This document shows positions 55,878 through 64,000 of a stretch of DNA of 64,000 nt, one piece after another (position 1 is the first letter of the stretch; each line of letters opens with the position of its first letter). The position numbers were made by a program, and so were the translations under genes. Source of the DNA: JACMQX01 sp040385105 (GTDB lineage Bacteria > Pseudomonadota > Gammaproteobacteria > Burkholderiales > Burkholderiaceae_C); NCBI GenBank assembly GCA_040385105.1, contig JAZKHY010000004.1:186001-250000 (forward strand). The letters are read 5' to 3'. Below the pieces are notes generated by a model that had not been told where the DNA came from, ran no database searches, and saw only the letters and a list, made by a program, of their open reading frames with translations.

Positions 55878-56188
55878 CGCCTCCGGCGAAAATGGGGTCA
55901 TTGAAAAACCTTGATGCCCACTTTGGCGCTTCGTCCTCGATGAGCAGCAAGCGCATTCGGGCAGGCCGCTGGCGGCATCGACCAGGATCACCCTGACTTC
56001 GCCTTGGGCGTGACGACCTTGACACGCCACACCGGGCTGGGGCACGACTCGGCCTTCTCCACTGACATTGCGCGCGCGCCGCTGACCCGCAGCGCCAACG
56101 TACATGAACGCAAGCTGAATGGATTCAGGATTGCGGCCAGATCCGGTTCGTGACCATGCGAAGGCGGCGAGTAAGCCAGCCCGCCGAC
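55878..56188. other. Junction between mer and cus clusters
   Basis: About 310 bases with no intact gene. On the minus strand it contains the first codons of a response-regulator gene (55921-55956). merA would be expected here. Confidence 0.55.
55921..55956 (-). pseudogene. Response-regulator start codons, truncated
   Basis: The minus-strand frame from the ATG at 55956 reads MRLLLIEDEAPK, the characteristic first residues of an OmpR-family regulator, and then departs from the family. Only about 12 codons remain, so this could be chance, but the position after cusA fits a deleted copRS or cusRS pair. Confidence 0.35.
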
Positions 56189-59100
56189 TCACCCGGCAGT
56201 CGTCCGCAAAGCCGCGTCTCGCCTGCGGCGCATCAGCAGGTACACCGCCGGCACCACGAACATCGACAGCAGCGGCGCGGTGATCATGCCTCCCACCATG
56301 GGCGCTGCGATGCGCTGCATGACTTCCGAGCCGGTGCCGCTGCCCCACATGATGGGAAACAGGCCCGCCAGGATCACGGCCACGGTCATGGCTTTTGGCC
56401 GAACCCGCAGCACCGCGCCCTCGCGGATCGCGTCCAGTAGGTCCGCCGTACCGGTCTTGCCGGCGGCAAGGCGTTCGTTCCATGCGGTCTTCAGGTAGAG
56501 CAGCATGATCACGCCGAACTCGGCCGACACGCCCGCCAGCGCGATGAAGCCCACGGCCGCCGCCACCGACAGGTTGTAGTCCAGCAGGTACAGCAGCCAG
56601 ATGCCGCCCACCAGCGCGAACGGCAAGGTCGCCATGATCAGCAGCGCCTCCTCGACACGCCGGAACGTCAGGTACAGCAGCACGAAGATGATCATCAGGG
56701 TGAAGGGCAGCACTACCTTGAGTTTGGCGGTGGCGCGCTCCAGAAACTCGAACTGGCCCGACCATGAAATCGAATAGCCCGGCGGCAGCTTGACCTTTTC
56801 GGCAACCACGCGCTGCATGTCCTGAACGGCCGAGCGCAGGTCGCGGCCGCGGATGTCCACATAGACCCAGCCCGACAGTCGGGCGTTTTCGCTGCGCAGC
56901 ATCGGCGGGCCATCGGTGACGCGGACGTCGGCCACGTCGGACAGCACCAGCCGCGTACCGGCCGCAGTCACGATGGGCAGGCTGCGCAGCTTTTCCAGCG
57001 AGTCGCGGACTTCGCGCGGGTAGCGCACATTGATCGGGAAGCGCTGCAGGCCCTCGACCGTCTCACCGACGTTCTCGCCGCCCACGGCCGTGCTGATGAC
57101 CGATTGCACGTCGGCAATGTTCATGCCAAAGCGCGCCGCAGCATCGCGGCGGATGTTGATGTCCACATAGCGCCCGCCGGTCAGGCGCTCGGCCAGCGCA
57201 CTGCTGACGCCGGGCACGTCCTTGAGTGCGCGTTCGATGTCAGCCGTCGCCTTGTCGATGGTGGCCAGGTCGCTGCCCGCCACCTTGACACCCACCGGGC
57301 TCTTGATGCCGGTGGCCAGCATGTCGATGCGGTTGCGGATGGGTGGCACCCAGATATTGGCCAGGCCCGGAACCCTGACGGTCTTGTCCAGCTCCTCGAT
57401 CAATTTGTCGGGTGTCATCCCGGCGCGCCACTGCTCGCGCGGCTTGAACTGGATGGTGGTTTCAAACATCTCCATGGGCGCGGGGTCGGTGGCGGTCTCG
57501 GCCCGGCCGGCCTTGCCATAGACGCTGGCCACTTCGGGTACGGTCTTGATCAGGCGGTCCGTCTGCTGCAGCAACTCGGCCGCCTTTCCCGCAGAGAGTC
57601 CGGGCAGCGCGGATGGCATGTACAGAAGGTCGCCTTCGTCCAGCCTTGGCATGAACTCACCGCCGATCTTCAGCAACGGCCACACGCTGGTGGCCAGTAC
57701 CAGCGCCGCCACCACCAGCGTGGCCTTGGGCGCACGCAGGACCAGGTCCAGCAGCGGCCGGTACAGTACGATCAGCAACCGGTTCAACGGGTTGCTCTTT
57801 TCCTGCGGAATGCGGCCGCGGATGAGGTACCCCATCAGCACCGGGATGAGCGTGACCGACAACCCGGCGGCTGCGGCCATGGCATAGGTCTTGGTGAACG
57901 CCAGCGGCGAGAACAGCCGCCCCTCCTGGGCCTCCAGGGTGAACACCGGGATGAACGACAGCGTGATGATCAGCAGCGAGAAGAACAGCGCCGGTCCGAC
58001 CTCCGCCGCCGAGTCGCCGATGACGCGCCAGCGCGCCTCGCCTTCAAGCTTGCCTTCGGGATGCTCGTTCGCCCAATGTTCAAGATGCTTGTGCGCGTTC
58101 TCGATCATCACCACTGCCGCATCGACCATGGCGCCGATGGCGATGGCGATGCCGCCCAGAGACATGATGTTGGCATTGACGCCCTGGTAATACATGACGA
58201 TGAAGGCCGCCAGGATTCCCAGCGGCAGCGAGACGATGGCCACGAAGGCCGAGCGCAAGTGGAACAGGAAGACAAAGCACACCAGAGCCACAACGAGGAA
58301 CTCCTCGAAGAGCTTGAACTTCAGGTTGTCCACGGCGCGCTCGATCAGGCTGGAGCGGTCGTATACCGGCACGATCTCCACGCCCTTGGGCAGGCTGGCT
58401 TGCAGCGACTGCAGCCTGGCCTTGACGGCCGCGATGGTCTCCAGCGCATTCTTGCCCGAACGCATGACAATCACGCCGCCGGTGGCCTCGCCTTCCCCAT
58501 CCAGCTCGCCGATGCCACGCCGCATCTCGGGCCCGACCTGCACACGCGCCACATCGCCCAGGCGCACCGAAATGCCGGCGGGAGTGGTCATGAGCGGCAC
58601 TTGCCGGAAATCATCCAGTGATTGCAGGTAGCCCGACGCACGCACCATGTACTCGGCCTCACCCAGTTCCAGCACTGAGCCGCCGCTTTCCTGGTTGGAT
58701 TTTTGCAGCGCCTCGACGACCCGCGTCTGCGGTATGGCATAGGCGGCCAGCTTGTCAGGATCCAGCACGACCTGGTACTGGCGCACCATGCCTCCCACCG
58801 ACGCGACCTCCGCGACGTTGGGCACGCTCTTGAGTTCGTACTTCAGGAACCAGTCCTGCAGCGCGCGCAACTGTCCGGCGTCCTGCGTACCGCTGCGGTC
58901 GACCAGCGCATACTGGTAAATCCAGCCCACGCCGGTGGCGTCGGGACCCAGGGACGCCTTAGCCGCCGCCGGAAGCCGCGACTGAACCTGGTTCAGGTAT
59001 TCCAGCACCCTGGAGCGCGCCCAGTACAGGTCGGTGCCGTCCTCAAACAGCACATAGACGAACGAGTCACCAAAAAACGAGTAGCCACGCACGGTCTTTG

Positions 59101-59335
59101 CACCAGGTACGGACAGCATCGTCGTGGTCAGCGGATAGGTCACCTGGTTCTCGACGATGCGTGGCGCCTGGCCCGGCCAGGTGGTGCGGATGATGACCTG
59201 AACGTCCGACAGGTCCGGCAGCGCGTCCAGCGGCGTCTTGCCGACCGCATAGACGCCCCAGGCGGCGACCATCACGGTGGCCAGCAACACCAGGAAGCGG
59301 TTGTAGATGGACCAGCGGATCAGCCGCGCGATCAT
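56189..59335 (-). CDS. cusA: Cu/Ag RND efflux pump
   Basis: A 1048-residue HME-RND pump starting MIARLIRWSIYNRFLVLLAT at 59335, which overlaps the cusB stop (ATGA). TM4 reads IAIAIGAMVDAAVVMIENAH, the copper/silver-class motif, unlike the CzcA pump of this window. It is 12-helical with two large periplasmic loops and expels Cu(I)/Ag(I) from periplasm or cytoplasm through CusB and CusC. An extension upstream to 59500 overlaps cusB and is rejected. Confidence 0.95.
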   Translation of the reverse strand: MIARLIRWSIYNRFLVLLATVMVAAWGVYAVGKTPLDALPDLSDVQVIIRTTWPGQAPRIVENQVTYPLTTTMLSVPGAKTVRGYSFFGDSFVYVLFEDGTDLYWARSRVLEYLNQVQSRLPAAAKASLGPDATGVGWIYQYALVDRSGTQDAGQLRALQDWFLKYELKSVPNVAEVASVGGMVRQYQVVLDPDKLAAYAIPQTRVVEALQKSNQESGGSVLELGEAEYMVRASGYLQSLDDFRQVPLMTTPAGISVRLGDVARVQVGPEMRRGIGELDGEGEATGGVIVMRSGKNALETIAAVKARLQSLQASLPKGVEIVPVYDRSSLIERAVDNLKFKLFEEFLVVALVCFVFLFHLRSAFVAIVSLPLGILAAFIVMYYQGVNANIMSLGGIAIAIGAMVDAAVVMIENAHKHLEHWANEHPEGKLEGEARWRVIGDSAAEVGPALFFSLLIITLSFIPVFTLEAQEGRLFSPLAFTKTYAMAAAAGLSVTLIPVLMGYLIRGRIPQEKSNPLNRLLIVLYRPLLDLVLRAPKATLVVAALVLATSVWPLLKIGGEFMPRLDEGDLLYMPSALPGLSAGKAAELLQQTDRLIKTVPEVASVYGKAGRAETATDPAPMEMFETTIQFKPREQWRAGMTPDKLIEELDKTVRVPGLANIWVPPIRNRIDMLATGIKSPVGVKVAGSDLATIDKATADIERALKDVPGVSSALAERLTGGRYVDINIRRDAAARFGMNIADVQSVISTAVGGENVGETVEGLQRFPINVRYPREVRDSLEKLRSLPIVTAAGTRLVLSDVADVRVTDGPPMLRSENARLSGWVYVDIRGRDLRSAVQDMQRVVAEKVKLPPGYSISWSGQFEFLERATAKLKVVLPFTLMIIFVLLYLTFRRVEEALLIMATLPFALVGGIWLLYLLDYNLSVAAAVGFIALAGVSAEFGVIMLLYLKTAWNERLAAGKTGTADLLDAIREGAVLRVRPKAMTVAVILAGLFPIMWGSGTGSEVMQRIAAPMVGGMITAPLLSMFVVPAVYLLMRRRRDAALRTTAG

Positions 59336-60954
59336 TTCGTGCTCCCTTGCGCTTGCGGCTGCATGGGCGACACACGTGTAAGTTGCGGCAGGCCTTCCTT
59401 GTCCGTGTAGAACTCGAATGTGATGCGGTCGCCCACCGCAAGATTGCGAGGCATGTCTTTGGGCGGCGGAGCCTTGAAGTCCATGGTCATGGAGCCCCAC
59501 TTGATGGAGGGGATCGGGCCATGCGACAAGGTCAGGGCATCGCCGGCAATCGCCTCGATCCGGGCCTCGCCTTCATGCCGTTGAGCCGCTGGAGCCGCCG
59601 CTGCGCCAGGCACCTCATTCAGGCGAGCCTCCACGCCCTTGAGGCTGGCTTCAGAGTCAATAAGGAACTGCGACGACACAACGACGCGTTGGCCCGCCTG
59701 CAAGCCCCGCCTGATCTCGGTCTGGCCGCCGCTCTCGATGCCGGCCTGCACCTCCACTGGCCTGAATCTTCCGTTGTCTTCGGCCACCATCACCACCGTA
59801 CGGCGACCGGTCTGGATCACGGCCTCCGTCGGGATCAGCAGCGCGCTTTCCGACCGCGTGTCCATGAACTGCATGGAGACCGACATGCCGGGCACGAGTC
59901 GCCCATCTGCATTGGCCAGCTCCACGCGCGCCTTCAGCGTCCGGGTGGTACTGTTCACGTCGGGCACCAGGGCCTGCACGCGCCCTTCAAACGTCGTGCC
60001 GGGCAAGGCCGGCGACCGGGCGCTCACCCTCGTGCCCGGCCGCAGCAGCGCCGCCTGGCTTTCGGGCACTTCGGCATTGGCCCACACGGTGGCAAAGCCA
60101 TTGATGCGAAACAGCGTGGCGCCCGGCATCACCGTCATGCCCTCGCGCACGGCAAGCTCGGTGACCAGGCCTGCCAGCGGCGCAGTGACCAGAACGCGCG
60201 CATCGGGCTTGCCGGCTGCTTCCACGCGCAGTATCTGCTCCTCACTCATACCGGCTTGCCGCATGCGAGCCCGCCCGCCATCGACCAGACCTTCCAGGCC
60301 GCTGCCCTTCATTCGCCGCAAGGCCAGGAACTCTTCCTGTGCCGCCACCCAGTCTGGCACATGGAGTTCAGCCAGCACCTGCCCCCGGGTCACCCGGTCC
60401 AGCGTGGCGCGCACGCGCAGGCGCTCCACGTAGCCCGTGGCGCGGGATTGCACCACGGCCTGGTCGCGCTCGTTGAACGTGATACTGCCCACAACGTGCA
60501 ACTCAGGCGAAAGCACACCCTCAGTCACCAGCGCCGTGCGCACGCCCAGGTTTTGCTGGATGCGCGGGCTGACCGTCACCTTGCCTTGATCACTGTCGCC
60601 TTCGGCATACACGGGCACCAGCATCATGTCCATGAAGGGCGACTTGGCGGGCTTGTCGAATTTATTGCCTGGCACCATGGGGTCGTGATAGTAGAGAACC
60701 TTGCGCCCGGTGGCCGGGTCGGTGTCACCCGCCTTGATCCCTGCGGTGATGTGCCGGCGCGTTGCTGCCTCGCCTTCGGCGATGCCTTGCGGCACAGCTT
60801 CGAGGGGCGTTGAGCTCTGGGGTGCCGCCGGTGCCAGCGTAGCGGACGGAGCACTCTGCATGCCGCGCTGCATGCCAAGCACATACATGCCATATCCCCC
60901 GGCCAGCATCACTGCCACGGCCACGGCGATCCAGATTCTGGATTTACGGTTCAT
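59332..60954 (-). CDS. cusB: RND membrane-fusion protein with C-terminal CusF domain
   Basis: A 540-residue adaptor starting MNRKSRIWIAVAVAVMLAGG at 60954. After the membrane anchor comes a heavy-metal-binding segment YYHDPMVPGNKFDKPAKSPF and MDMMLVPVY (about 90-115), in which methionines replace the usual cysteines. The hairpin, lipoyl and barrel domains follow. The last ~75 residues form a CusF-like domain (EGEARIEAIAGDALTLSHGP; WGSMTMDFKAPP), making a fused pump adaptor and periplasmic chaperone. It overlaps cusC and cusA by four bases each. Confidence 0.94.
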   Translation of the reverse strand: MNRKSRIWIAVAVAVMLAGGYGMYVLGMQRGMQSAPSATLAPAAPQSSTPLEAVPQGIAEGEAATRRHITAGIKAGDTDPATGRKVLYYHDPMVPGNKFDKPAKSPFMDMMLVPVYAEGDSDQGKVTVSPRIQQNLGVRTALVTEGVLSPELHVVGSITFNERDQAVVQSRATGYVERLRVRATLDRVTRGQVLAELHVPDWVAAQEEFLALRRMKGSGLEGLVDGGRARMRQAGMSEEQILRVEAAGKPDARVLVTAPLAGLVTELAVREGMTVMPGATLFRINGFATVWANAEVPESQAALLRPGTRVSARSPALPGTTFEGRVQALVPDVNSTTRTLKARVELANADGRLVPGMSVSMQFMDTRSESALLIPTEAVIQTGRRTVVMVAEDNGRFRPVEVQAGIESGGQTEIRRGLQAGQRVVVSSQFLIDSEASLKGVEARLNEVPGAAAAPAAQRHEGEARIEAIAGDALTLSHGPIPSIKWGSMTMDFKAPPPKDMPRNLAVGDRITFEFYTDKEGLPQLTRVSPMQPQAQGSTK

Positions 60955-62237
60955 CGCTGTTCCTTTCGCGCGCCGGTGGCGCCTGCATCGGGCACAAGGT
61001 AGTTGAGCTGCGCCCACAGGCGGGCGGTATCCATCTCCACCGTGAGGATCTGCATGTGGGCGTCGATCTCATCGCGACGCGCCGCCAGCACTGAAACGAG
61101 ATCGCCCTTGCCGGTCCGGTAGGCCGTCAGAGCAGCCTCGGCGCGCTGACGGACCGCCGGCAACAGGTCGGCGTTTAGGCGGTCAAAGCGCTCCCTGCCC
61201 GCTGTCCAGTCATTGACCATCACGCGCCCCTGCGCGTCCTGCTCCGCCAGTGCGTCCTCCAGCCTGGCTCGCGCCTCGGCCAGGTCGGCCTGCCGGGCCG
61301 CCACCTCGCGGTCCTGCCGGTTGGCGCGGTCCAGTTGCAAGGGAATGGAGACGCCCAGCGACACCATGTTGGAGAAAGCCGGGCCGCGCTGGCTGTACAT
61401 GGCTTCCACGGTCCAGTCGGCGCGGGTGTTGGCCTGGGCCTGCCGGACCTCGGTCTCCGCCACGCCAACCTGCGCATTCAGCGCGGCCAGATGGGGAAGG
61501 TGCACCAGCTGACCGCTGCCCAGCAGTTCGGCCTGCGCGCTTTCACGCCAGTCCACCGGGCCGGCCAGAGGCTGGGCTGCCGCATCGGGCCCCACCCATC
61601 TGGCCAGCATCAAGCCTGCACTTCGAGCCTGGCGCTCGCTTTGGCGTAACCTGTCCTCCAGATTCGCCAAGGCGGCGCGCCCGCCAAAAACATCGGCCTG
61701 ACTGCCCCGCCCACCCCGAAAGGCAATTTCGGCCCCCTGTATCTGCAAGCGGGCTTCATCTACCTGCCGCCGGAACAGGCCCACCATCTGCTGTGCGTAG
61801 TAGCGCTCCAGCCATGCCAATGCAGTCTCCCGCTGTATGCCGGTGAGCGCGAGCTGACGTTCGGCAACCACGCGCTGGCCGTCACGCTCCATGCGCTCGA
61901 CTTTGAGCTGGCGTTTGTCGGCGCGGGTGATCTCCTGCATGACGCCGATGCGGCGCATGGTCATGAAGTCTCGCGTCAGGCTGAAGCGGTCCTGGCCATT
62001 GACGGGCAGGTTGTCAATGCCAAGGCGCAGGACAGGGTCTGGCATTTGTCCCGCAGCCACGGCCATCTCGCGTACCGCGGCCGCCGCCGCATCATGCGCG
62101 ACCAGCTGTTGCGACCTGACCAGAGCAATACGTTGCGCCTCGGTCAGGCTCAGCGACAGTTGCGCTCGGGACGGTGTGGAACAGGTCAGCAACAAGGCTG
62201 AAAAAACCAGCCCCGGGAGAAAGTGATGCAAAAACAT
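60951..62237 (-). CDS. cusC: RND outer-membrane factor
   Basis: A 428-residue TolC-family protein, start MFLHHFLPGLVFSALLLTCS at 62237 with a perfect GGAGG six bases upstream. The signal peptide ends near SRAQL. The two hairpin repeats (ALTGIQRETALAWLERYYAQ; LLPAVRQRAEAALTAYRTGK) are visible. It forms the exit duct of the Cu/Ag pump. Confidence 0.92.
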   Translation of the reverse strand: MFLHHFLPGLVFSALLLTCSTPSRAQLSLSLTEAQRIALVRSQQLVAHDAAAAAVREMAVAAGQMPDPVLRLGIDNLPVNGQDRFSLTRDFMTMRRIGVMQEITRADKRQLKVERMERDGQRVVAERQLALTGIQRETALAWLERYYAQQMVGLFRRQVDEARLQIQGAEIAFRGGRGSQADVFGGRAALANLEDRLRQSERQARSAGLMLARWVGPDAAAQPLAGPVDWRESAQAELLGSGQLVHLPHLAALNAQVGVAETEVRQAQANTRADWTVEAMYSQRGPAFSNMVSLGVSIPLQLDRANRQDREVAARQADLAEARARLEDALAEQDAQGRVMVNDWTAGRERFDRLNADLLPAVRQRAEAALTAYRTGKGDLVSVLAARRDEIDAHMQILTVEMDTARLWAQLNYLVPDAGATGARKEQR

Positions 62238-62307
62238 GGAACCTCCAGAACACGGTATGAAATGTGCGGAAGCAACAGCCTCCGGCAATGTCAAGCGGTC
62301 TGGACGT

Positions 62308-62703
62308 TCAAATTCGGAAACAGCAGTGGCGCACGGCCAGCGGCGGTCCGGCCTCGCGCCGCATCAGCGGGGTTTGCAATTCGTGCAACACCGTCGCTTG
62401 ACCCGTGGCGGCCAGGGTCAGCACTACGCCCATCTGGGTCAGGTTTGCCAGCGCGGGAACCTGATAGTGGTCAGAACTCAGTTGCGAAGCCTCGCAGTGC
62501 GCGTGGCACAGGCCGGGCTGTTCCGGGTCCATGACGAGCGCCATGGATTCCGCACAAGGCATGGCCGCCTCGGCCATCTTCACTACTTCTAGCGCTTTTG
62601 CTGGGCCAGGGCACGCATAGGCCGCAAGCGCCACCTGCGACAGAAGCAGCGCACACAGCGTAACAATCGCTGTGATCAGGCGGTAGCGGCGAAAGGGTGA
62701 CAT
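62308..62703 (-). CDS. Exported Cys-rich protein upstream of cusC
   Basis: A 131-residue protein with signal peptide (ITAIVTLCALLLSQVALAAY). The mature part has ACPGP, MPCAESM and GLCHAHCEAS, and ends AVRHCCFRI, so six to seven cysteines and several histidines. It resembles small uncharacterised proteins found before cusCBA/copper RND operons. Cu/Ag binding in the periplasm is inferred. The gap to cusC is 70 bases and it shares the same strand. Confidence 0.72.
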   Translation of the reverse strand: MSPFRRYRLITAIVTLCALLLSQVALAAYACPGPAKALEVVKMAEAAMPCAESMALVMDPEQPGLCHAHCEASQLSSDHYQVPALANLTQMGVVLTLAATGQATVLHELQTPLMRREAGPPLAVRHCCFRI

Positions 62704-62768
62704 GGGATGGTGTTCGGGATCCTCTAGTCAGTGTAGCTGCATGAAACCCCGCCTACAACCACCGCCTC

Positions 62769-62829
62769 CCGACATCAGAACTTTCTACGTGCCTGTCTTC
62801 GTTCGATGTCGGCGCCGTCTCAGGGCGCC
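62769..62829. repeat. Inverted repeats between cusF and the Cys-rich gene
   Basis: CCGACATC (62769-62776) and GATGTCGG (62805-62812) are perfect inverse copies, and GGCGCC (62811-62816) is repeated at 62824-62829 as a second hairpin. The latter lies 26 bases past the cusF stop and may be a terminator without T-run. Confidence 0.4.
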
Positions 62830-62854
62830 GGCGTTCTATGGCTAAGGCATTGAG

Positions 62855-63205
62855 TCACTTGACCAGCTTGATGTCGGTCACCACGAAAGCGCCCGCCGCC
62901 GACTCGGCGCGAAACTCGATCTTGTCGCCCGCGCGGATGTTCTTCAGCTGATCGGGATTGCTGGCCCTGAAGACCATCGTCATTGCTGGCATGTCCAGAT
63001 TCTCGATCGAGGCGTGCTTGATAGTCAATTTGCCTTGCTCGGTGTCGATCTTACGGACCTCGCCTGAGGTCAACTTGACCGCAGGGGCTGCAGATGCAGA
63101 CGCCCCGGCCGGAGTAGCAACAACGGCCGTCGCCGCGCCGGAGGCGAGCGACAAGACTGCGGCCGCGAACAGCACGGGGTCAAATACAAATTTGCGGAAC
63201 AACAT
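62855..63205 (-). CDS. cusF: CusF-like periplasmic copper-binding protein
   Basis: A 116-residue protein with an N-terminal signal (FDPVLFAAAVLSLASGAATA) and a CusF OB-fold domain: GEVRKIDTEQGKLTIKHASI, then NLDMPAMTMVFRA, where the methionines bind Cu(I)/Ag(I). The tryptophan of E. coli CusF is replaced by Met/Asp context (LDMPAMTM). It delivers metal to CusB/CusA. It is divergent from the cusR-like gene. Confidence 0.9.
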   Translation of the reverse strand: MLFRKFVFDPVLFAAAVLSLASGAATAVVATPAGASASAAPAVKLTSGEVRKIDTEQGKLTIKHASIENLDMPAMTMVFRASNPDQLKNIRAGDKIEFRAESAAGAFVVTDIKLVK

Positions 63206-63319
63206 AAATCAAACTCCTTTACCATCGATTGCAAGAGCTGTCCTAGCGGACAGCGGGACGCAACGCTTGCATCACCGTTCGTACTTTAGTGGTCCAGACA
63301 CAACTTCGTGCTGACCCCC

Positions 63320-63339
63320 AGATTACAAAACCGCAATCT
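63320..63339. promoter_or_regulatory. Degenerate dyad before cusR/cusF, probable regulator site
   Basis: AGATTACAAAACCGCAATCT has inverse ends AGATT and AATCT. It lies between the divergent cusF and cusR-like genes, as expected of an autoregulatory operator, and shares the ATTACAAA half with the czcR site at 21120. Confidence 0.5.
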
Positions 63340-63355
63340 TGAATTGAGGACGAGC

Positions 63356-64000
63356 TTGAAAATTCTGGTCATCGAAGATGAACCCAAGGCTGCCGAGTAT
63401 TTGCGCCAAGGTCTCGCCGAGAGCGGCTATTCAGTCGAGATAGCCCATACCGGCACCGACGGGCTTCACGCCGCTGCCAATGGCGACCATGACCTGATCG
63501 TTCTGGACGTAATGCTCCCCGGCATCGACGGCTTCGCAGTACTTTCTGCTCTCCGCACCTCAAGGCAGGTCCCGGTTTTGATGCTCACTGCCCGGGGAAA
63601 GACTGACGACAAAGTGCGCGGCTTTGACCTTGGTGCCGACGACTACCTCGTCAAGCCATTCCAGTTCCCCGAACTCCTGGCGCGTGTGCGGGCGCTGCTC
63701 AAGCGCGGCCAGGCACCCTCCGTAGATTCCCTCCTGCGGGTCGCCGACCTGGAGATCGATCCGGTGCGGCATCGAGCGACCCGCGCCGGTCATCGAATCG
63801 ACTTGTCGGCAAAGGAATTTGCGTTGCTTACTCTTCTGATGCAAAAGACTGAAGAAGTCTTGTCCCGGACCCAGATCGCATCGCTGGTGTGGGACATTCA
63901 TTTTGACTCCGACACCAACGTCGTCGAAGTGGCCATCCGTCGCCTGCGCGCCAAGATCGATGACCCATTCCATTCGAAACTGATTCATACGGTCAGAGGT
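63356..64000 (+). CDS. cusR: OmpR-family response regulator, cut by right window edge
   Basis: The frame opens with TTG at 63356 (MKILVIEDEPKAAEYLRQGL) and remains open to base 64000 (215 codons seen, about 225 expected). D51 (IVLDVMLPG), DDYLVKPFQ and the C-terminal winged helix (SDTNVVEVAIRRLRAKIDD) are intact. It is divergent from cusF and the cusCBA cluster, so it is most likely their regulator; the kinase gene should follow beyond the edge. CopR/SilR are alternative names. Confidence 0.9.
   Translation, partial: MKILVIEDEPKAAEYLRQGLAESGYSVEIAHTGTDGLHAAANGDHDLIVLDVMLPGIDGFAVLSALRTSRQVPVLMLTARGKTDDKVRGFDLGADDYLVKPFQFPELLARVRALLKRGQAPSVDSLLRVADLEIDPVRHRATRAGHRIDLSAKEFALLTLLMQKTEEVLSRTQIASLVWDIHFDSDTNVVEVAIRRLRAKIDDPFHSKLIHTVRG

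Noticed and set aside
57104..58621. 505-codon open frame on the plus strand
   Set aside because: Antisense to cusA; its sequence is low-complexity His/Gln/Arg and resembles no protein family.
59347..60813. 488-codon open frame on the plus strand
   Set aside because: Antisense to cusB, same shadow composition.

Overview
The window looks like chromosomal DNA from a beta-proteobacterium of the order Burkholderiales, most likely a Comamonadaceae-like environmental strain. I judge this from the high GC content, the Bug-type solute-binding proteins, a MobA close to the Comamonas enzyme, DUF4148 and czc/cus/mer genes of Burkholderiales type. This is inference; no 16S rRNA or other species marker is present.

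Left part (1-6570), catabolic backbone: an IclR regulator cut by the window edge, a LysR regulator divergent from a class II aldolase/decarboxylase-like gene, two Bug (TctC-type) periplasmic binding proteins, and mobA (3-hydroxybenzoate 4-monooxygenase). Together they look like an aromatic-acid uptake and hydroxylation locus.

Boundary (6545-7240): a 15-base tRNA-Ser 3' end (minus strand) with its terminator, an inverted repeat, and a decayed gene fragment. This fits the end of an integrated genomic island, with everything to its right being the island.

Right part (6590-64000), metal-resistance island, in modules: (1) DUF4148 protein, CzcI-like protein, HupE/UreJ permease, membrane anchor, and an NreB-like MFS exporter with two small partners (7.4-12.1 kb); (2) czcR-czcS-czcI-czcC-czcB-czcA-PII-like-periplasmic protein on the minus strand (12.1-21.1 kb); (3) porin, Sel1-repeat protein, orphan response regulator, accessory lspA and small unknowns (21.4-26.8 kb); (4) cadA-type ATPase, gmhA-like isomerase, czcD, czcI and a czcC stub (26.8-31.4 kb); (5) L,D-transpeptidase, DsbB, DsbA-like protein, methyltransferase, a broken molybdate/sulfate-type transporter, DUF3703 and an ACR3/BASS-like exporter (31.8-36.9 kb); (6) a decayed stretch with recombinase and possible IS remnants (37.0-38.1 kb); (7) copZ, copA and cueR with mirrored CueR-type promoters, and an APC permease (38.2-42.9 kb); (8) a DUF2933, ICMT-like methyltransferase and CPD-type P1B ATPase module (43.0-47.0 kb); (9) an MgtC/SapB-DUF4010 protein, SRPBCC protein, ATP-grasp-like orphan, SilP-like ATPase and frameshifted PAP2 gene (47.1-54.6 kb); (10) a mer operon without merA (54.5-55.9 kb); (11) cusCBA, cusF and a cusR-like regulator cut by the right edge (56.2-64.0 kb).

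The island appears to handle Zn/Cd/Co/Ni (czc, cadA, czcD, NreB-like), Cu/Ag (copA, cus, SilP-like), possibly As, and Hg uptake. Efflux works at both inner-membrane (P1B, CDF, MFS) and trans-envelope (two RND systems) levels. Several gene remnants (chrA, czcC, recombinase, transporter, SRPBCC, response regulator) show that it was assembled by repeated insertion and deletion.
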